This document shows, piece after piece, positions 1-5,915 of a DNA stretch of 6,304 nucleotides. The position numbers and the translations under genes are program-made. Origin of the DNA: Marinosulfonomonas sp. (GTDB lineage Bacteria; Pseudomonadota; Alphaproteobacteria; Rhodobacterales; Rhodobacteraceae); assembly GCA_019090845.1 (NCBI GenBank), contig JAHRVD010000183.1, forward strand, positions 1-6,304. The letters run 5' to 3'. The notes under the pieces were generated by a model. It was not told the DNA's origin, did no database searches, and saw only the letters and a list, made by a program, of their open reading frames with translations. Positions within the stretch are counted from its first letter, which is position 1, and every line of letters begins with the position of its first letter.

Positions 1-354
1 CGTGATTTGGCCCTGATGGGCAGCACCCCGATGCGCCTTTGGGTCGATGTTGCAACCCGCAGACTTATCCCCGGCGGGTATTTGACCTTTATTCAGAAAG
101 CTGACCGTCTTGCGGATTTATTGTCTGGTTTTGACGACCGGTTGGGCAGCGTCACGGTGAAACCGATCACACCACGGCTCGGGCGGCGCGCGGAACTGGT
201 GCTTGTGCAGGCGCGAAAGGGCAGCCGCGGCGAGTTTCAGTTGCTGTCACCTTTGGTGTTGCACAAAGGCGCAAATCACGACGGTGACCGAGATTCCTAC
301 ACCGACGAAATCCGGAATGTTCTGCGTAATGGGGGCCCAATATCTGTGTTCTGA
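1..354 (+). CDS. TrmN6/YfiC-like methyltransferase, C-terminal part (5' partial)
   Basis: The reading frame is open from the first base and ends at TGA (352-354), leaving 117 visible residues; the start and the SAM-binding N-terminal half lie outside the window. The visible part resembles the C-terminal half of the family annotated as tRNA1(Val) (adenine-37)-N6-methyltransferase (TrmN6/YfiC). It begins with a hydrophobic segment of the type RDLALMGSTPMRLWVD, followed by the strand and turn RRLIPGGYLTFIQKADRL that is typical of the late Rossmann-fold region of small-domain methyltransferases. It then has a basic segment (GRRAELVLVQARKGSRG) and a tail with LVLHKGANHD and YTDEIRNVLRNG, features I associate with alphaproteobacterial members. 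The catalytic NPPY-type motif would lie upstream and cannot be checked. The family role is SAM-dependent N6-methylation of adenine in tRNA. The family call is fairly firm, but the exact substrate is inferred. Confidence 0.8.
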   Translation, partial: RDLALMGSTPMRLWVDVATRRLIPGGYLTFIQKADRLADLLSGFDDRLGSVTVKPITPRLGRRAELVLVQARKGSRGEFQLLSPLVLHKGANHDGDRDSYTDEIRNVLRNGGPISVF

Positions 355-470
355 TTAATGGATTGCTAAGATATTTCATGCAGGCTGAAGCGATCATCCG
401 TGTCCAATTTTCGTGACATACGCCAGAAATTATGCTGCAATGCAGGTACACAAAACACAGGAGGACGACC
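355..470. other. Intergenic gap between methyltransferase and DUF465 gene
   Basis: This 116-base gap holds no convincing gene. I saw no strong hairpin followed by a T-run that would end the upstream methyltransferase transcript. A weak sigma-70-like pair is possible: GTGACA at 413-418 (five of six matches to TTGACA) and TGCAAT at 436-441 (four of six to TATAAT), with 17 bases between them. It would put the transcription start roughly 20 to 25 bases before the DUF465 start codon. The promoter reading is tentative. Confidence 0.3.
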
Positions 471-638
471 ATGAATTTGAGTTCGCATCTTCAGGAACTC
501 CAAAAAAAGCATCAAAGCCTTTCAGAACAGGTGGAGACTGCTCAACGCAGCTTAGCTACGGATGACCTTCAGGTCACCGGCCTCAAAAAACAAAAGCTCG
601 TTCTGAAGCAGGAAATAGAGCGGCTTTCTCATTCCTGA
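471..638 (+). CDS. DUF465 / YdcH-family small protein
   Basis: The 55-residue protein starts at ATG 471, chosen because a perfect AGGAGG ribosome binding site (459-464) lies six bases upstream. An in-frame ATG at 432 has no such site and would add 13 residues atypical of the family. The sequence is highly charged and almost wholly predicted helix, with heptad-like leucines (MNLSSHLQELQKKHQSL, then LKKQKLVLKQEIERL). This matches the two-helix coiled-coil hairpin of the DUF465/YdcH family, which is normally 55 to 80 residues; the central DDLQVTGLKKQKL segment is the most characteristic part. The molecular function of the family is not established; the protein is probably cytoplasmic, since no signal peptide or membrane segment is seen. 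Its last 10 bases overlap the 3' end of the transporter gene on the other strand. Confidence 0.85.
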   Translation: MNLSSHLQELQKKHQSLSEQVETAQRSLATDDLQVTGLKKQKLVLKQEIERLSHS

Positions 639-1510
639 GGCGAAATTACGGCGGTAGCACTGGCGCGCGCAGCAAGTAGTGCGCCACAGGCAATCAGGAA
701 AGCGGCCAGCAACAGTGGCCAGCGTGGCGCGGCAATGCCAGCCATGACCAGTATAATTGTTGACACAAGTGGCGCTCCATACGATGCCACGCCCAACAAT
801 TGTATGTCACCCTTTTTCACCCCGATGTCCCAGACATAAAACGCCAATCCAACTGGCCCCAGACCAAGTGCCAAAATTGAGGCCCAGCCGATCATTGATG
901 CAGGCCAGACCGTTTGTTCGGTTGCAAGATGTGCTGCTAATGACAAAACGGCGGTTGCTATGCAAAACACAGCAACACTGGCAGTCGGCACATCGCCCAG
1001 ACGCCGGGACAATACCGAATAACCAGCCCACACCAACGCACATCCCGCCGCCAGTGCGTATCCGGTAGCGAATTCAGGATTGAATCCTGCTGATCCGCCC
1101 AAAATGACCAGAGCGGCCCCGGCAAAGCTGATCAACGCACCTAGGATGTGGCCGGATTTCAGATGCTCACCGGGTAACAACCCTGAAAAAAGCACGATCA
1201 GAAGCGGCCAGAGATATGCGATCAGTCCGGCTTGGGCCGGGGGTGCCACCCGCAATGCAGAAAAGTAGAGAAAATGGTATAAGAACAGCCCGACCGTGCC
1301 AAAAATATAGACGCTCAACGGCACAGCGCGCAGTTGTGAAATTCCGTCCGCCTGCGCTATCCAGATCAGCCCGATTGTTCCGCCTATTGCAAAACAAATC
1401 GCATTTAGCTGTAAAGGTGGCATTGGTGCCGTGCCAACCGTAAACAGTGCCAGCAACGCCCACAGCAATACGGCACAAAACCCAATTGTTGTAGCGCGCC
1501 TTCTGGTCAT
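629..1510 (-). CDS. DMT-superfamily (EamA/YddG-type) inner-membrane exporter
   Basis: This 293-residue hydrophobic protein has about ten predicted membrane helices, roughly at residues 9-27, 34-52, 64-84, 91-111, 118-138, 149-166, 176-195, 204-226, 236-258 and 264-283. That is the two-times-five-helix EamA layout of the drug/metabolite transporter superfamily. Within it, YddG-like features stand out: the start MTRRRATTIG, the AYLWPLLIVLFS helix near residues 98-109, and the second-repeat segment GLGPVGLAFYVWDIGVKKGDIQLLG near 216-240, followed by SYGAPLVST. YddG of enterobacteria exports aromatic amino acids and related compounds; transfer of that substrate to this protein is inference only. 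The start ATG (1508-1510) has GAGGGG six bases upstream. The gene reads in the same direction as phaA and phaB and follows phaB after 82 bases, so read-through from the pha genes is possible. It ends tail to tail with the DUF465 gene, overlapping by 10 bases. Confidence 0.87.
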   Translation of the reverse strand: MTRRRATTIGFCAVLLWALLALFTVGTAPMPPLQLNAICFAIGGTIGLIWIAQADGISQLRAVPLSVYIFGTVGLFLYHFLYFSALRVAPPAQAGLIAYLWPLLIVLFSGLLPGEHLKSGHILGALISFAGAALVILGGSAGFNPEFATGYALAAGCALVWAGYSVLSRRLGDVPTASVAVFCIATAVLSLAAHLATEQTVWPASMIGWASILALGLGPVGLAFYVWDIGVKKGDIQLLGVASYGAPLVSTIILVMAGIAAPRWPLLLAAFLIACGALLAARASATAVISPQE

Positions 1511-1549
1511 GATTCACCCCTCAAACATCGCCGGGGATTTGAAAGGGCC

Positions 1550-1590
1550 GGACCGCTAAAGCGCGCCTGCCCGGATCGCAGGCCTGGTCC
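1550..1590 (-). terminator. Nested stem after phaB, weak terminator candidate
   Basis: Just after the phaB stop codon, the minus-strand transcript can form an inner stem GCCTGC/GCAGGC (1578-1583 with 1565-1570, 7-base loop). This sits inside an outer stem GGACC/GGTCC (1586-1590 with 1550-1554). No run of T follows, so it is not a classical intrinsic terminator. It may be a 3' end stabiliser, a weak stop, or chance in GC-rich DNA. The transporter's ribosome binding site lies about 28 bases further on. Confidence 0.3.
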
Positions 1591-1592
1591 TG

Positions 1593-2318
1593 TCAAACCA
1601 CAAACTGCGCGCCATTGGCCGAAATTGTCGATCCGGTAATGAACCCGGCATCGTCTGAGGCAAGAAACGTCACGCAACGGGCAACTTCGTCCGGTTCGCC
1701 AAGCCGACCGACCGGGATCTGTGAAATGACCCGCTCATTCAGTACTTTTTCGTCCATCGCGCGAACCATCTCGGTTCCGATGTAGCCGGGGCAAATTGCA
1801 TTCACGGTTATTCCGGCTCGTGCACCTTCCTGTGCAAGCGCTTTGGTGAACCCCAGATCACCGGCTTTCGCGGCTGAATAATTGGCTTGCCCGGCCTGAC
1901 CTTTCTGGCCGTTTATAGAAGAAATATTGATGACCCGCCCGAATTTCCGGGCTCGCATGCCGGGCCAGATTGGATGGGTCATGTTGAATGCGCCAGACAG
2001 ATTAGTGTCGATCACTTCGCGCCACTGCGCCGGCGTCATGCGGTGAAACATGGCGTCGCGCGTGATACCGGCGTTGTTTACCAGAACCTCAATCGATCCA
2101 AGATCAGCCTCGACATTTGCGATACCACCGGCGCAGGCGTCATAGTCGGCAACCGACCACTTGTAGGCAGGTATTCCGGTTTCTGCGGTGAATTTTTTAG
2201 CGGCTTCATCATTTCCGGCATAATTTGCCGCAACGGTGTAGCCTGCGTCGTTCAATGCAATACTCGTTGCCGCGCCAATGCCGCGTGTTCCGCCTGTTAC
2301 TAATGCAATTCGGCCCAT
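1593..2318 (-). CDS. phaB: Acetoacetyl-CoA reductase (NADPH-dependent, SDR family)
   Basis: This 241-residue classical short-chain dehydrogenase reduces acetoacetyl-CoA to (R)-3-hydroxybutyryl-CoA, the second step of polyhydroxybutyrate synthesis, in the cytoplasm. It has the nucleotide-binding TGGTRGIG (residues 8-15), NNAG (81-84), and a catalytic set N106, S134, Y147 and K151 in the contexts DTNLSG, NISSING and YSAAK. The stretch PGYIGTEMV (178-185) and the ending with ITGSTISANG are typical of PhaB rather than of FabG. Length is normal for the family. The start ATG (2316-2318) is preceded by AGGAG with nine bases of spacing. It follows phaA in the same direction after 98 bases, and the pair forms the precursor-supplying half of PHB synthesis. 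One small oddity is NGAQFVV at the C-terminus, where the family usually has NGGQ. FabG is the main alternative, but the thiolase neighbour makes phaB much likelier. Confidence 0.94.
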   Translation of the reverse strand: MGRIALVTGGTRGIGAATSIALNDAGYTVAANYAGNDEAAKKFTAETGIPAYKWSVADYDACAGGIANVEADLGSIEVLVNNAGITRDAMFHRMTPAQWREVIDTNLSGAFNMTHPIWPGMRARKFGRVINISSINGQKGQAGQANYSAAKAGDLGFTKALAQEGARAGITVNAICPGYIGTEMVRAMDEKVLNERVISQIPVGRLGEPDEVARCVTFLASDDAGFITGSTISANGAQFVV

Positions 2319-2375
2319 TTTTGGTTGCTCCTGACTTGGGGGTACTCGCTCATACTCGGGTTCAAAAACGTGGGA

Positions 2376-2406
2376 TCGGCCGCATACGGTTGGTGTGTGC
2401 GGCCGA
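2376..2406 (-). promoter_or_regulatory. GC-rich hairpin between phaA and phaB
   Basis: In the minus-strand transcript, TCGGCCGCA (2406-2398) pairs perfectly over nine bases with TGCGGCCGA (2384-2376). One C-A mismatch and one further A-U pair extend it toward the loop. The stem begins 10 bases after the phaA stop codon. A T5 run follows about eight bases after the stem (2369-2365), too far for a textbook terminator. It could act as a partial terminator, an RNA-stability element protecting phaA mRNA, or a processing site that sets the phaA:phaB ratio. What is seen is the inverted repeat; its function is inferred. Confidence 0.45.
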
Positions 2407-2416
2407 AGTTGTCGGG

Positions 2417-3592
2417 TCAGTCACGCTCAACGCACATGGCAACGCCCATGCCGCCGCCGATGCACAGTGTGGCAAGGCCCTTTTTAGCGTCCCGGCGCTT
2501 CATTTCGAACAACAGCGTGTTCAGCACACGGCAGCCAGAGGCGCCAATCGGGTGCCCAATAGCGATCGCTCCGCCATTCACGTTCACAATATCCGGGTTC
2601 CAGCCCATGTCTTTGTTGACTGCGCATGCCTGCGCGGCGAAGGCTTCGTTCGCTTCGACGAGGTCAAGGTCGCTCACCGACCAACCGGCCTTTTCCAGTG
2701 CCTTGCGCGACGCGAAAATCGGACCCGCGCCCATGATTGACGGGTCAAGGCCGACTGTTGCGAAACTTGCGATACGGGCCAGCGGCTCAATACCGCGCTT
2801 TTCTGCGTTTGCGGCGCTCATCAGCAACGTCCCCGCCGCACCGTCGTTGATACCCGAGGCGTTCGCAGCAGTAACAGAACCATCTTTGACAAAGGCAGGA
2901 CGCAGTTTTTGCATGGCTTCCATCGTTGCGCCGTGGCGAATGTACTCGTCCTTATCGACAATGATATCGCCTTTGCGGGTTTTCACGGTGAAAGCGGCGA
3001 TCTCATCATCAAACTTGCCAGCTTTTTGGGCAGCTTCGGCCTTGTTCTGGCTGGCAACGGCGAATTCGTCCTGCATGTCCCGGCTGATTTGCCATTTCTG
3101 GGCGACATTTTCGGCCGTTTGGCCCATATGGTAGCCGTTGAAGGCGTCCCACAGGCCATCACGAATCATCGAGTCGATGAACTTCATGTCGCCCATCTTG
3201 TGGCCCGCGCGAAGGTTAGCCAGATGCGGCGACAGCGTCATGTTTTCCTGACCGCCAGCGGCAACAATGTCCGCATCGCCCAGCTGAATATGCTGCGCGC
3301 CAAGCGCAACCGCCCGAAGTCCAGAACCACAGACCTGATTGATGCCCCATGCGGCACTTTCGACCGGCAGGCCGGCGTTGATATGGGCCTGACGGGCCGG
3401 GTTTTGCCCCTGTCCGGCACTAAGAACCTGACCAAGTATCGTTTCGGAAACTTCGGATTTCTCAATGCCCGCACGGGCGACAAGCTCTTGCAGAACGGCG
3501 GCCCCAAGATCATGTGCGGGTGTGTTGGCGAATGATCCGCTAAAGCTGCCGACTGCGGTTCGGGCGGCGGATGCGATGACGACGTTGGTCAT
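2417..3592 (-). CDS. phaA: Acetyl-CoA acetyltransferase (beta-ketothiolase)
   Basis: This 391-residue biosynthetic thiolase condenses two acetyl-CoA to acetoacetyl-CoA, feeding PhaB for polyhydroxybutyrate synthesis. All expected catalytic residues are present: C88 in [11 protein letters not shown] (acyl-accepting cysteine), H347 in GHPIGASG and C377 in [18 protein letters not shown] is at 312-321 and [13 protein letters not shown] at 152-164. Length agrees with the roughly 392-residue family norm. I place the start at ATG 3590-3592 because GGAGAGAG (3605-3598) lies five bases upstream and the protein then begins [17 protein letters not shown] as in relatives. An in-frame ATG 12 codons earlier (3628) would add an atypical [12 protein letters not shown] and overlaps a possible -10 box. 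phaA is the first gene of a minus-strand phaA-phaB unit. A degradative thiolase is possible in principle but unlikely beside phaB. Confidence 0.95.
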   Translation of the reverse strand: MTNVVIASAARTAVGSFSGSFANTPAHDLGAAVLQELVARAGIEKSEVSETILGQVLSAGQGQNPARQAHINAGLPVESAAWGINQVCGSGLRAVALGAQHIQLGDADIVAAGGQENMTLSPHLANLRAGHKMGDMKFIDSMIRDGLWDAFNGYHMGQTAENVAQKWQISRDMQDEFAVASQNKAEAAQKAGKFDDEIAAFTVKTRKGDIIVDKDEYIRHGATMEAMQKLRPAFVKDGSVTAANASGINDGAAGTLLMSAANAEKRGIEPLARIASFATVGLDPSIMGAGPIFASRKALEKAGWSVSDLDLVEANEAFAAQACAVNKDMGWNPDIVNVNGGAIAIGHPIGASGCRVLNTLLFEMKRRDAKKGLATLCIGGGMGVAMCVERD

Positions 3593-3626
3593 GTTGGCTC
3601 TCTCCAAAAATTTCATGGCAGAGAGC

Positions 3627-3632
3627 ATTATT
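3627..3632 (-). promoter_or_regulatory. phaA: Possible -10 box of the phaAB promoter
   Basis: On the minus strand this reads AATAAT, five of six matches to TATAAT. It would place the transcription start near 3620, leaving a leader of about 27 bases that includes the phaA ribosome binding site. At 17-base spacing the -35 region reads CTGATC, only three of six matches to TTGACA, so an activator or another sigma factor may be needed, or the box may be chance. Confidence 0.3.
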
Positions 3633-3699
3633 CAGGCCGTAGTTTAGTGGATCAGCCTGTGTCCCCACCCGATAGTCGAGTCCTATGCTGCAGGTGCAG

Positions 3700-3735
3700 A
3701 AAAATCAACGGGCTGATTGAAATGAGAGATTTCAA
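3700..3735 (-). terminator. Candidate terminator downstream of the EAL gene
   Basis: After the EAL stop codon the minus-strand transcript can form TTGAAAT/ATTTCAA (3735-3729 with 3723-3717, 5-base loop). Overlapping it by two bases is a second small hairpin AATCA/TGATT (3718-3714 with 3707-3703), whose foot runs into TTTTT (3704-3700). The second stem plus T-run has the layout of an intrinsic terminator, but both stems are short and AT-rich, and they cannot form fully at once. It would separate the EAL gene from phaA, which reads in the same direction. Confidence 0.4.
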
Positions 3736-3743
3736 ATGGGGCT

Positions 3744-4583
3744 TTATGCGCTGCGTTTTGCATTTTCCGCATCAACGAGCCAACGTGGCCGAACAGTGGG
3801 GACGCCAAAATAGTAACCTTGCATGCAGTCTATTCCAATATCCATAAGGAAACGCGCGTCACTTTCGCTTTCGACCATCTCGGCCACCGTGAACATTTCA
3901 AAATGCGCTCCGATAGATATAAGCGCCTGCGTCAGAACCTGATTGTCGGGGTTAGAATGAATACCCCGGATGAACTGACCGTCAATTTTCAGAATGTCAA
4001 AATAGAAATCCTTTAGGTATCTGAATGACGTAAATCCGGCACCAAAATCGTCCAGAGCAAATGTAATTCCGCGGGTTTGCAAGCCGGCCATGAACGCTTG
4101 AACGATTTCGGGAACATTCATTGCGCTGTGTTCGGTAATTTCCAGTATCAGTCGTTCAGCCACGGAAGGGTCCGCCTTTAGTCCGCGATCTAGGATCCGC
4201 GTCCATCGCTGATAGCCAATCGAGCGGGCGGACATGTTAATTGACAGACGCAGATCTGGTATCATCTTCAAAGTTTGAAGGCCCTGCTTAAGTGCAATGC
4301 AATCTATCTTTCGACCCAACTGGGTTGTTTCAACCTCGTCAATGAAATCGCGGGCGGGAATTATCCGGCCCGTGCGATCCATAATCCGGATCAAACCCTC
4401 GTAGTAGGCAGTCTGATTGGGTGCGCGCGCCTGAACAATCGGTTGGTAGGCGAGCATCGCCCGGCTGTTTTCAAGGGCGTCACGCACCAGGTCGATCGTG
4501 TTCCTGTCGCGCTCCTGAACGGCAATTGAAAGCGGATTGTTCTTTTTCCCAGCATTGGCTGCGCTCTTGAAATTAGTATTCAC
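3744..4583 (-). CDS. Stand-alone EAL-domain protein, probable cyclic-di-GMP phosphodiesterase
   Basis: The 279-residue protein consists of a short charged N-terminus (about residues 1-40) and one EAL domain (about 41-270). There is no GGDEF, PAS or membrane segment. Residues that bind metal or substrate in active EAL enzymes appear present: E62 (motif reads EGL instead of EAL), N116 in SINMSA, E148 and E151 in LEITE, D178 and D179 in DDFGAG, K199 and D201 in LKID, E235 in AEMVE, and Q255 in QGYYFG. Spacing from D178 to Q255 fits well-studied members such as RocR, so it probably hydrolyses c-di-GMP to pGpG, in the cytoplasm. Loss of activity or a binding-only role is not excluded, given EGL and AEMVE in place of EAL and AEGVE. 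The start is GTG (4581-4583) with GGGAGA (4594-4589) five bases upstream. It is divergent from tag with 128 bases between starts. Confidence 0.88.
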   Translation of the reverse strand: MNTNFKSAANAGKKNNPLSIAVQERDRNTIDLVRDALENSRAMLAYQPIVQARAPNQTAYYEGLIRIMDRTGRIIPARDFIDEVETTQLGRKIDCIALKQGLQTLKMIPDLRLSINMSARSIGYQRWTRILDRGLKADPSVAERLILEITEHSAMNVPEIVQAFMAGLQTRGITFALDDFGAGFTSFRYLKDFYFDILKIDGQFIRGIHSNPDNQVLTQALISIGAHFEMFTVAEMVESESDARFLMDIGIDCMQGYYFGVPTVRPRWLVDAENAKRSA

Positions 4584-4594
4584 GTCAATCTCCC

Positions 4595-4613
4595 ATCTTG
4601 CTTGTTACAAGAT
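4595..4613 (-). promoter_or_regulatory. Inverted repeat abutting the EAL-gene ribosome binding site
   Basis: ATCTTG (4595-4600) and CAAGAT (4608-4613) form a perfect six-base inverted repeat around a 7-base loop. An alternative perfect palindrome, CTTGT-T-ACAAG (4601-4611), overlaps it. On the minus-strand mRNA the stem ends exactly where the GGGAGA ribosome binding site begins. It could be a leader hairpin tuning translation of the EAL protein, or a protein-binding operator. The repeats are seen; the function is inferred. Confidence 0.4.
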
Positions 4614-4658
4614 CGGCGCGATGGTTTAAAACGACGTAAATGTTCCTATTTAGTTCTA

Positions 4659-4666
4659 ATTATACT
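4659..4666. promoter_or_regulatory. Overlapping divergent -10-like boxes between EAL gene and tag
   Basis: The minus strand carries a perfect TATAAT (4664-4659) pointing to the EAL gene, and the plus strand carries TATACT (4661-4666, five of six) pointing to tag. The two share four bases. At 16 to 18 base spacing neither has a good -35 box. The plus-strand box would start transcription about 40 bases before tag, and the minus-strand one about 70 bases before the EAL start, so the -10 positions are plausible for both genes. Confidence 0.4.
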
Positions 4667-4711
4667 AACCTGCCGATTGAGCCCTGACTGCATTGAATGA
4701 AAGGCGGAAAT

Positions 4712-5284
4712 ATGGATGGCCGATGTGATTGGTGCGGCGATGATCCGATATATTTGGACTATCATGACCAAGAATGGGGCGTTCCGGAATACGATAGCCG
4801 GGCGCTGTGGGAAAAATTGATTCTCGACGGGTTTCAGGCCGGATTGAGCTGGATCACCATTTTGCGCAAACGGGATAATTTCCGTGCCGCTTTCGCGGGG
4901 TTTGATCCGCATATAGTCGCAGGTTGGGGCGAAACGGAGGTATCTGAATTGCTGGGAAATGCGGGAATTATCCGCCACCGGGGTAAGATTGAAGCGACGA
5001 TTGGCAATGCCCGCGCATGGCAGGAAATTGAAGCCCGGCAGGGGTTTGATACCTTCTTGTGGAATTATGTGGACGGAAAGCCGCTGCAAAACGGGTTTGT
5101 AACGATGTCCCAGGTTCCCGCGCAAACAGACCTGTCCCGAAAAATATCCAAAGATCTTAAGAAAGCCGGGTTTAAGTTTTGTGGGCCGACCATCGTCTAT
5201 GCCTTCATGCAGGCCACCGGTTTAGTCAACGATCATCTGGTTGGCTGTGCCTGCCACACCAGGGTTGCTGCTTTGGCTCGATAG
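4712..5284 (+). CDS. tag: DNA-3-methyladenine glycosylase I
   Basis: This 190-residue enzyme of the Tag family removes 3-methyladenine from alkylated DNA as the first step of base excision repair. The zinc-site residues of the family are all visible: C5 and H18 at the N-terminus, H175 and C179 in DHLVGCACH. Other hallmarks are YHDQEWGVPEYDS (17-29), FQAGLSWITILRKR (41-54), AGIIRHRGKIEA (84-95) and FKFCGPTIVYAFMQATGLVNDH (154-175). Y14, Y17 and W47 correspond to the base-pocket aromatic residues of E. coli Tag, while D39 stands where E. coli has E38. I choose ATG 4712 because AAGGCGG (4701-4707) lies four bases upstream and relatives begin with a short lead before the first cysteine. An in-frame ATG at 4697 would add only MKGGN. 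It converges with the thioredoxin-like gene, 51 bases apart. No adaptive-response genes are nearby, so expression may be constitutive. Confidence 0.95.
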   Translation: MDGRCDWCGDDPIYLDYHDQEWGVPEYDSRALWEKLILDGFQAGLSWITILRKRDNFRAAFAGFDPHIVAGWGETEVSELLGNAGIIRHRGKIEATIGNARAWQEIEARQGFDTFLWNYVDGKPLQNGFVTMSQVPAQTDLSRKISKDLKKAGFKFCGPTIVYAFMQATGLVNDHLVGCACHTRVAALAR

Positions 5285-5335
5285 GTATTGGGCGCGTAGA
5301 ACGGCAAACAATTCTCGGGCCAGATGGTCAGGCGT
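5285..5335. other. Convergent gap between tag and the TlpA-like gene
   Basis: These 51 bases separate two converging stop codons. I found no clear hairpin with a T-run on either strand, so where the two transcripts end is not evident from the sequence. Confidence 0.5.
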
Positions 5336-5893
5336 TCACGGGCTGTTAATCAGCGCTGCAATGATCGCCTTAGCACTTTTGCTGTTCCATTCGGCGTCGC
5401 CACGCAGGCGCGCAATTTCCTGACCCTCAGGGTTCAAAATAACGGTAATCGGCAAGCCTAAAACCGCCATGTCACGGGCAAGCTTTTGTTTTGGGTCCAG
5501 CAGGATCGGCAGGTTTGTCACGCCGATTTCCTCGAAAAACCGACGGATGCCGGGCAGGGCATTCCTTCCGGTGGCGATTGGAACGACTTCAAACGTCTCA
5601 CCGCCAAATTCAGTCTGAATTTCCTCTAGCCCCGGCATTTCTTTGCGACATGGCGCACACCACGTTGCCCAGAAGTTCAGCAAGACATATTTCCCCTGCC
5701 AGTCTGACAATTTGTGTTCGCCGCCCTCAGGATCGGTGAACGCTATCTGGGATACAGGCTTGGCCTCTGACAGGAACACCAGTTTCTTCATCGTGCCTGC
5801 GCGCAACGCTTCCAGCGCGGCGGTATCCGCCATCGCGGCATTTGCACCAAACGCAAGGGCCGTATAGAGAACGGCAGAAAGAAACAGCTTCAT
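5336..5893 (-). CDS. Secreted TlpA-like thiol:disulfide oxidoreductase
   Basis: The 185-residue protein has a type I signal peptide (MKLF, hydrophobic core to about residue 17, likely cleavage after ANA at 19 or AMA at 22) with no lipobox cysteine, so it should be soluble in the periplasm. The mature part is a thioredoxin fold of the TlpA/AhpC-TSA type: [23 protein letters not shown] (67-89) with active-site C79 and C82, and the cis-proline P148 in LGLPIT. Such proteins usually reduce disulfides in cytochrome c maturation or copper-centre assembly; the partner here is unknown. I choose ATG 5891-5893 because GGAG (5903-5900) lies six bases upstream and the signal peptide then starts normally. 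An in-frame ATG at 5917 would add MVEHPENK and overlap the argH start. It is divergent from argH with 22 bases between start codons. The local pairing with argH is one I associate with Rhodobacterales. Confidence 0.9.
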   Translation of the reverse strand: MKLFLSAVLYTALAFGANAAMADTAALEALRAGTMKKLVFLSEAKPVSQIAFTDPEGGEHKLSDWQGKYVLLNFWATWCAPCRKEMPGLEEIQTEFGGETFEVVPIATGRNALPGIRRFFEEIGVTNLPILLDPKQKLARDMAVLGLPITVILNPEGQEIARLRGDAEWNSKSAKAIIAALINSP

Positions 5894-5915
5894 TTTATTC
5901 TCCGGGTGTTCGACC
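5894..5915. promoter_or_regulatory. 22-base head-to-head gap between tlpA-like gene and argH
   Basis: Start codons of two divergent genes are separated by only 22 bases. The gap contains the GGAG ribosome binding site of the thioredoxin-like gene, but no good one for argH (only a weak GGGTG at 5904-5908). It cannot hold both promoters, so each promoter must lie within the other gene's coding region, or argH may be translated from a very short leader. A weak candidate for argH is TTTGCA (5841-5846) with TATAGA (5863-5868), 16 bases apart. Confidence 0.45.

Noticed and set aside
2325..3134. Long plus-strand open frame (269 residues) opposite phaA, and others at 2225-2740 and 2909-3535.
   Set aside because: They lie antisense to phaA/phaB, whose catalytic motifs are intact; their translations are low-complexity and show no family features, so they are mirror frames of GC-rich coding DNA.
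3593..3628. Upstream in-frame ATG codons extending phaA by 12 residues (403-residue version).
   Set aside because: The extra [12 protein letters not shown] is unlike the family start, has no good ribosome binding site, and begins on top of a possible -10 box; ATG 3592 has GGAGAGAG at proper spacing.
4646..5125. 159-residue minus-strand open frame opposite tag.
   Set aside because: tag on the plus strand has all family motifs; the reverse frame has no recognisable domain and no sensible ribosome binding site.
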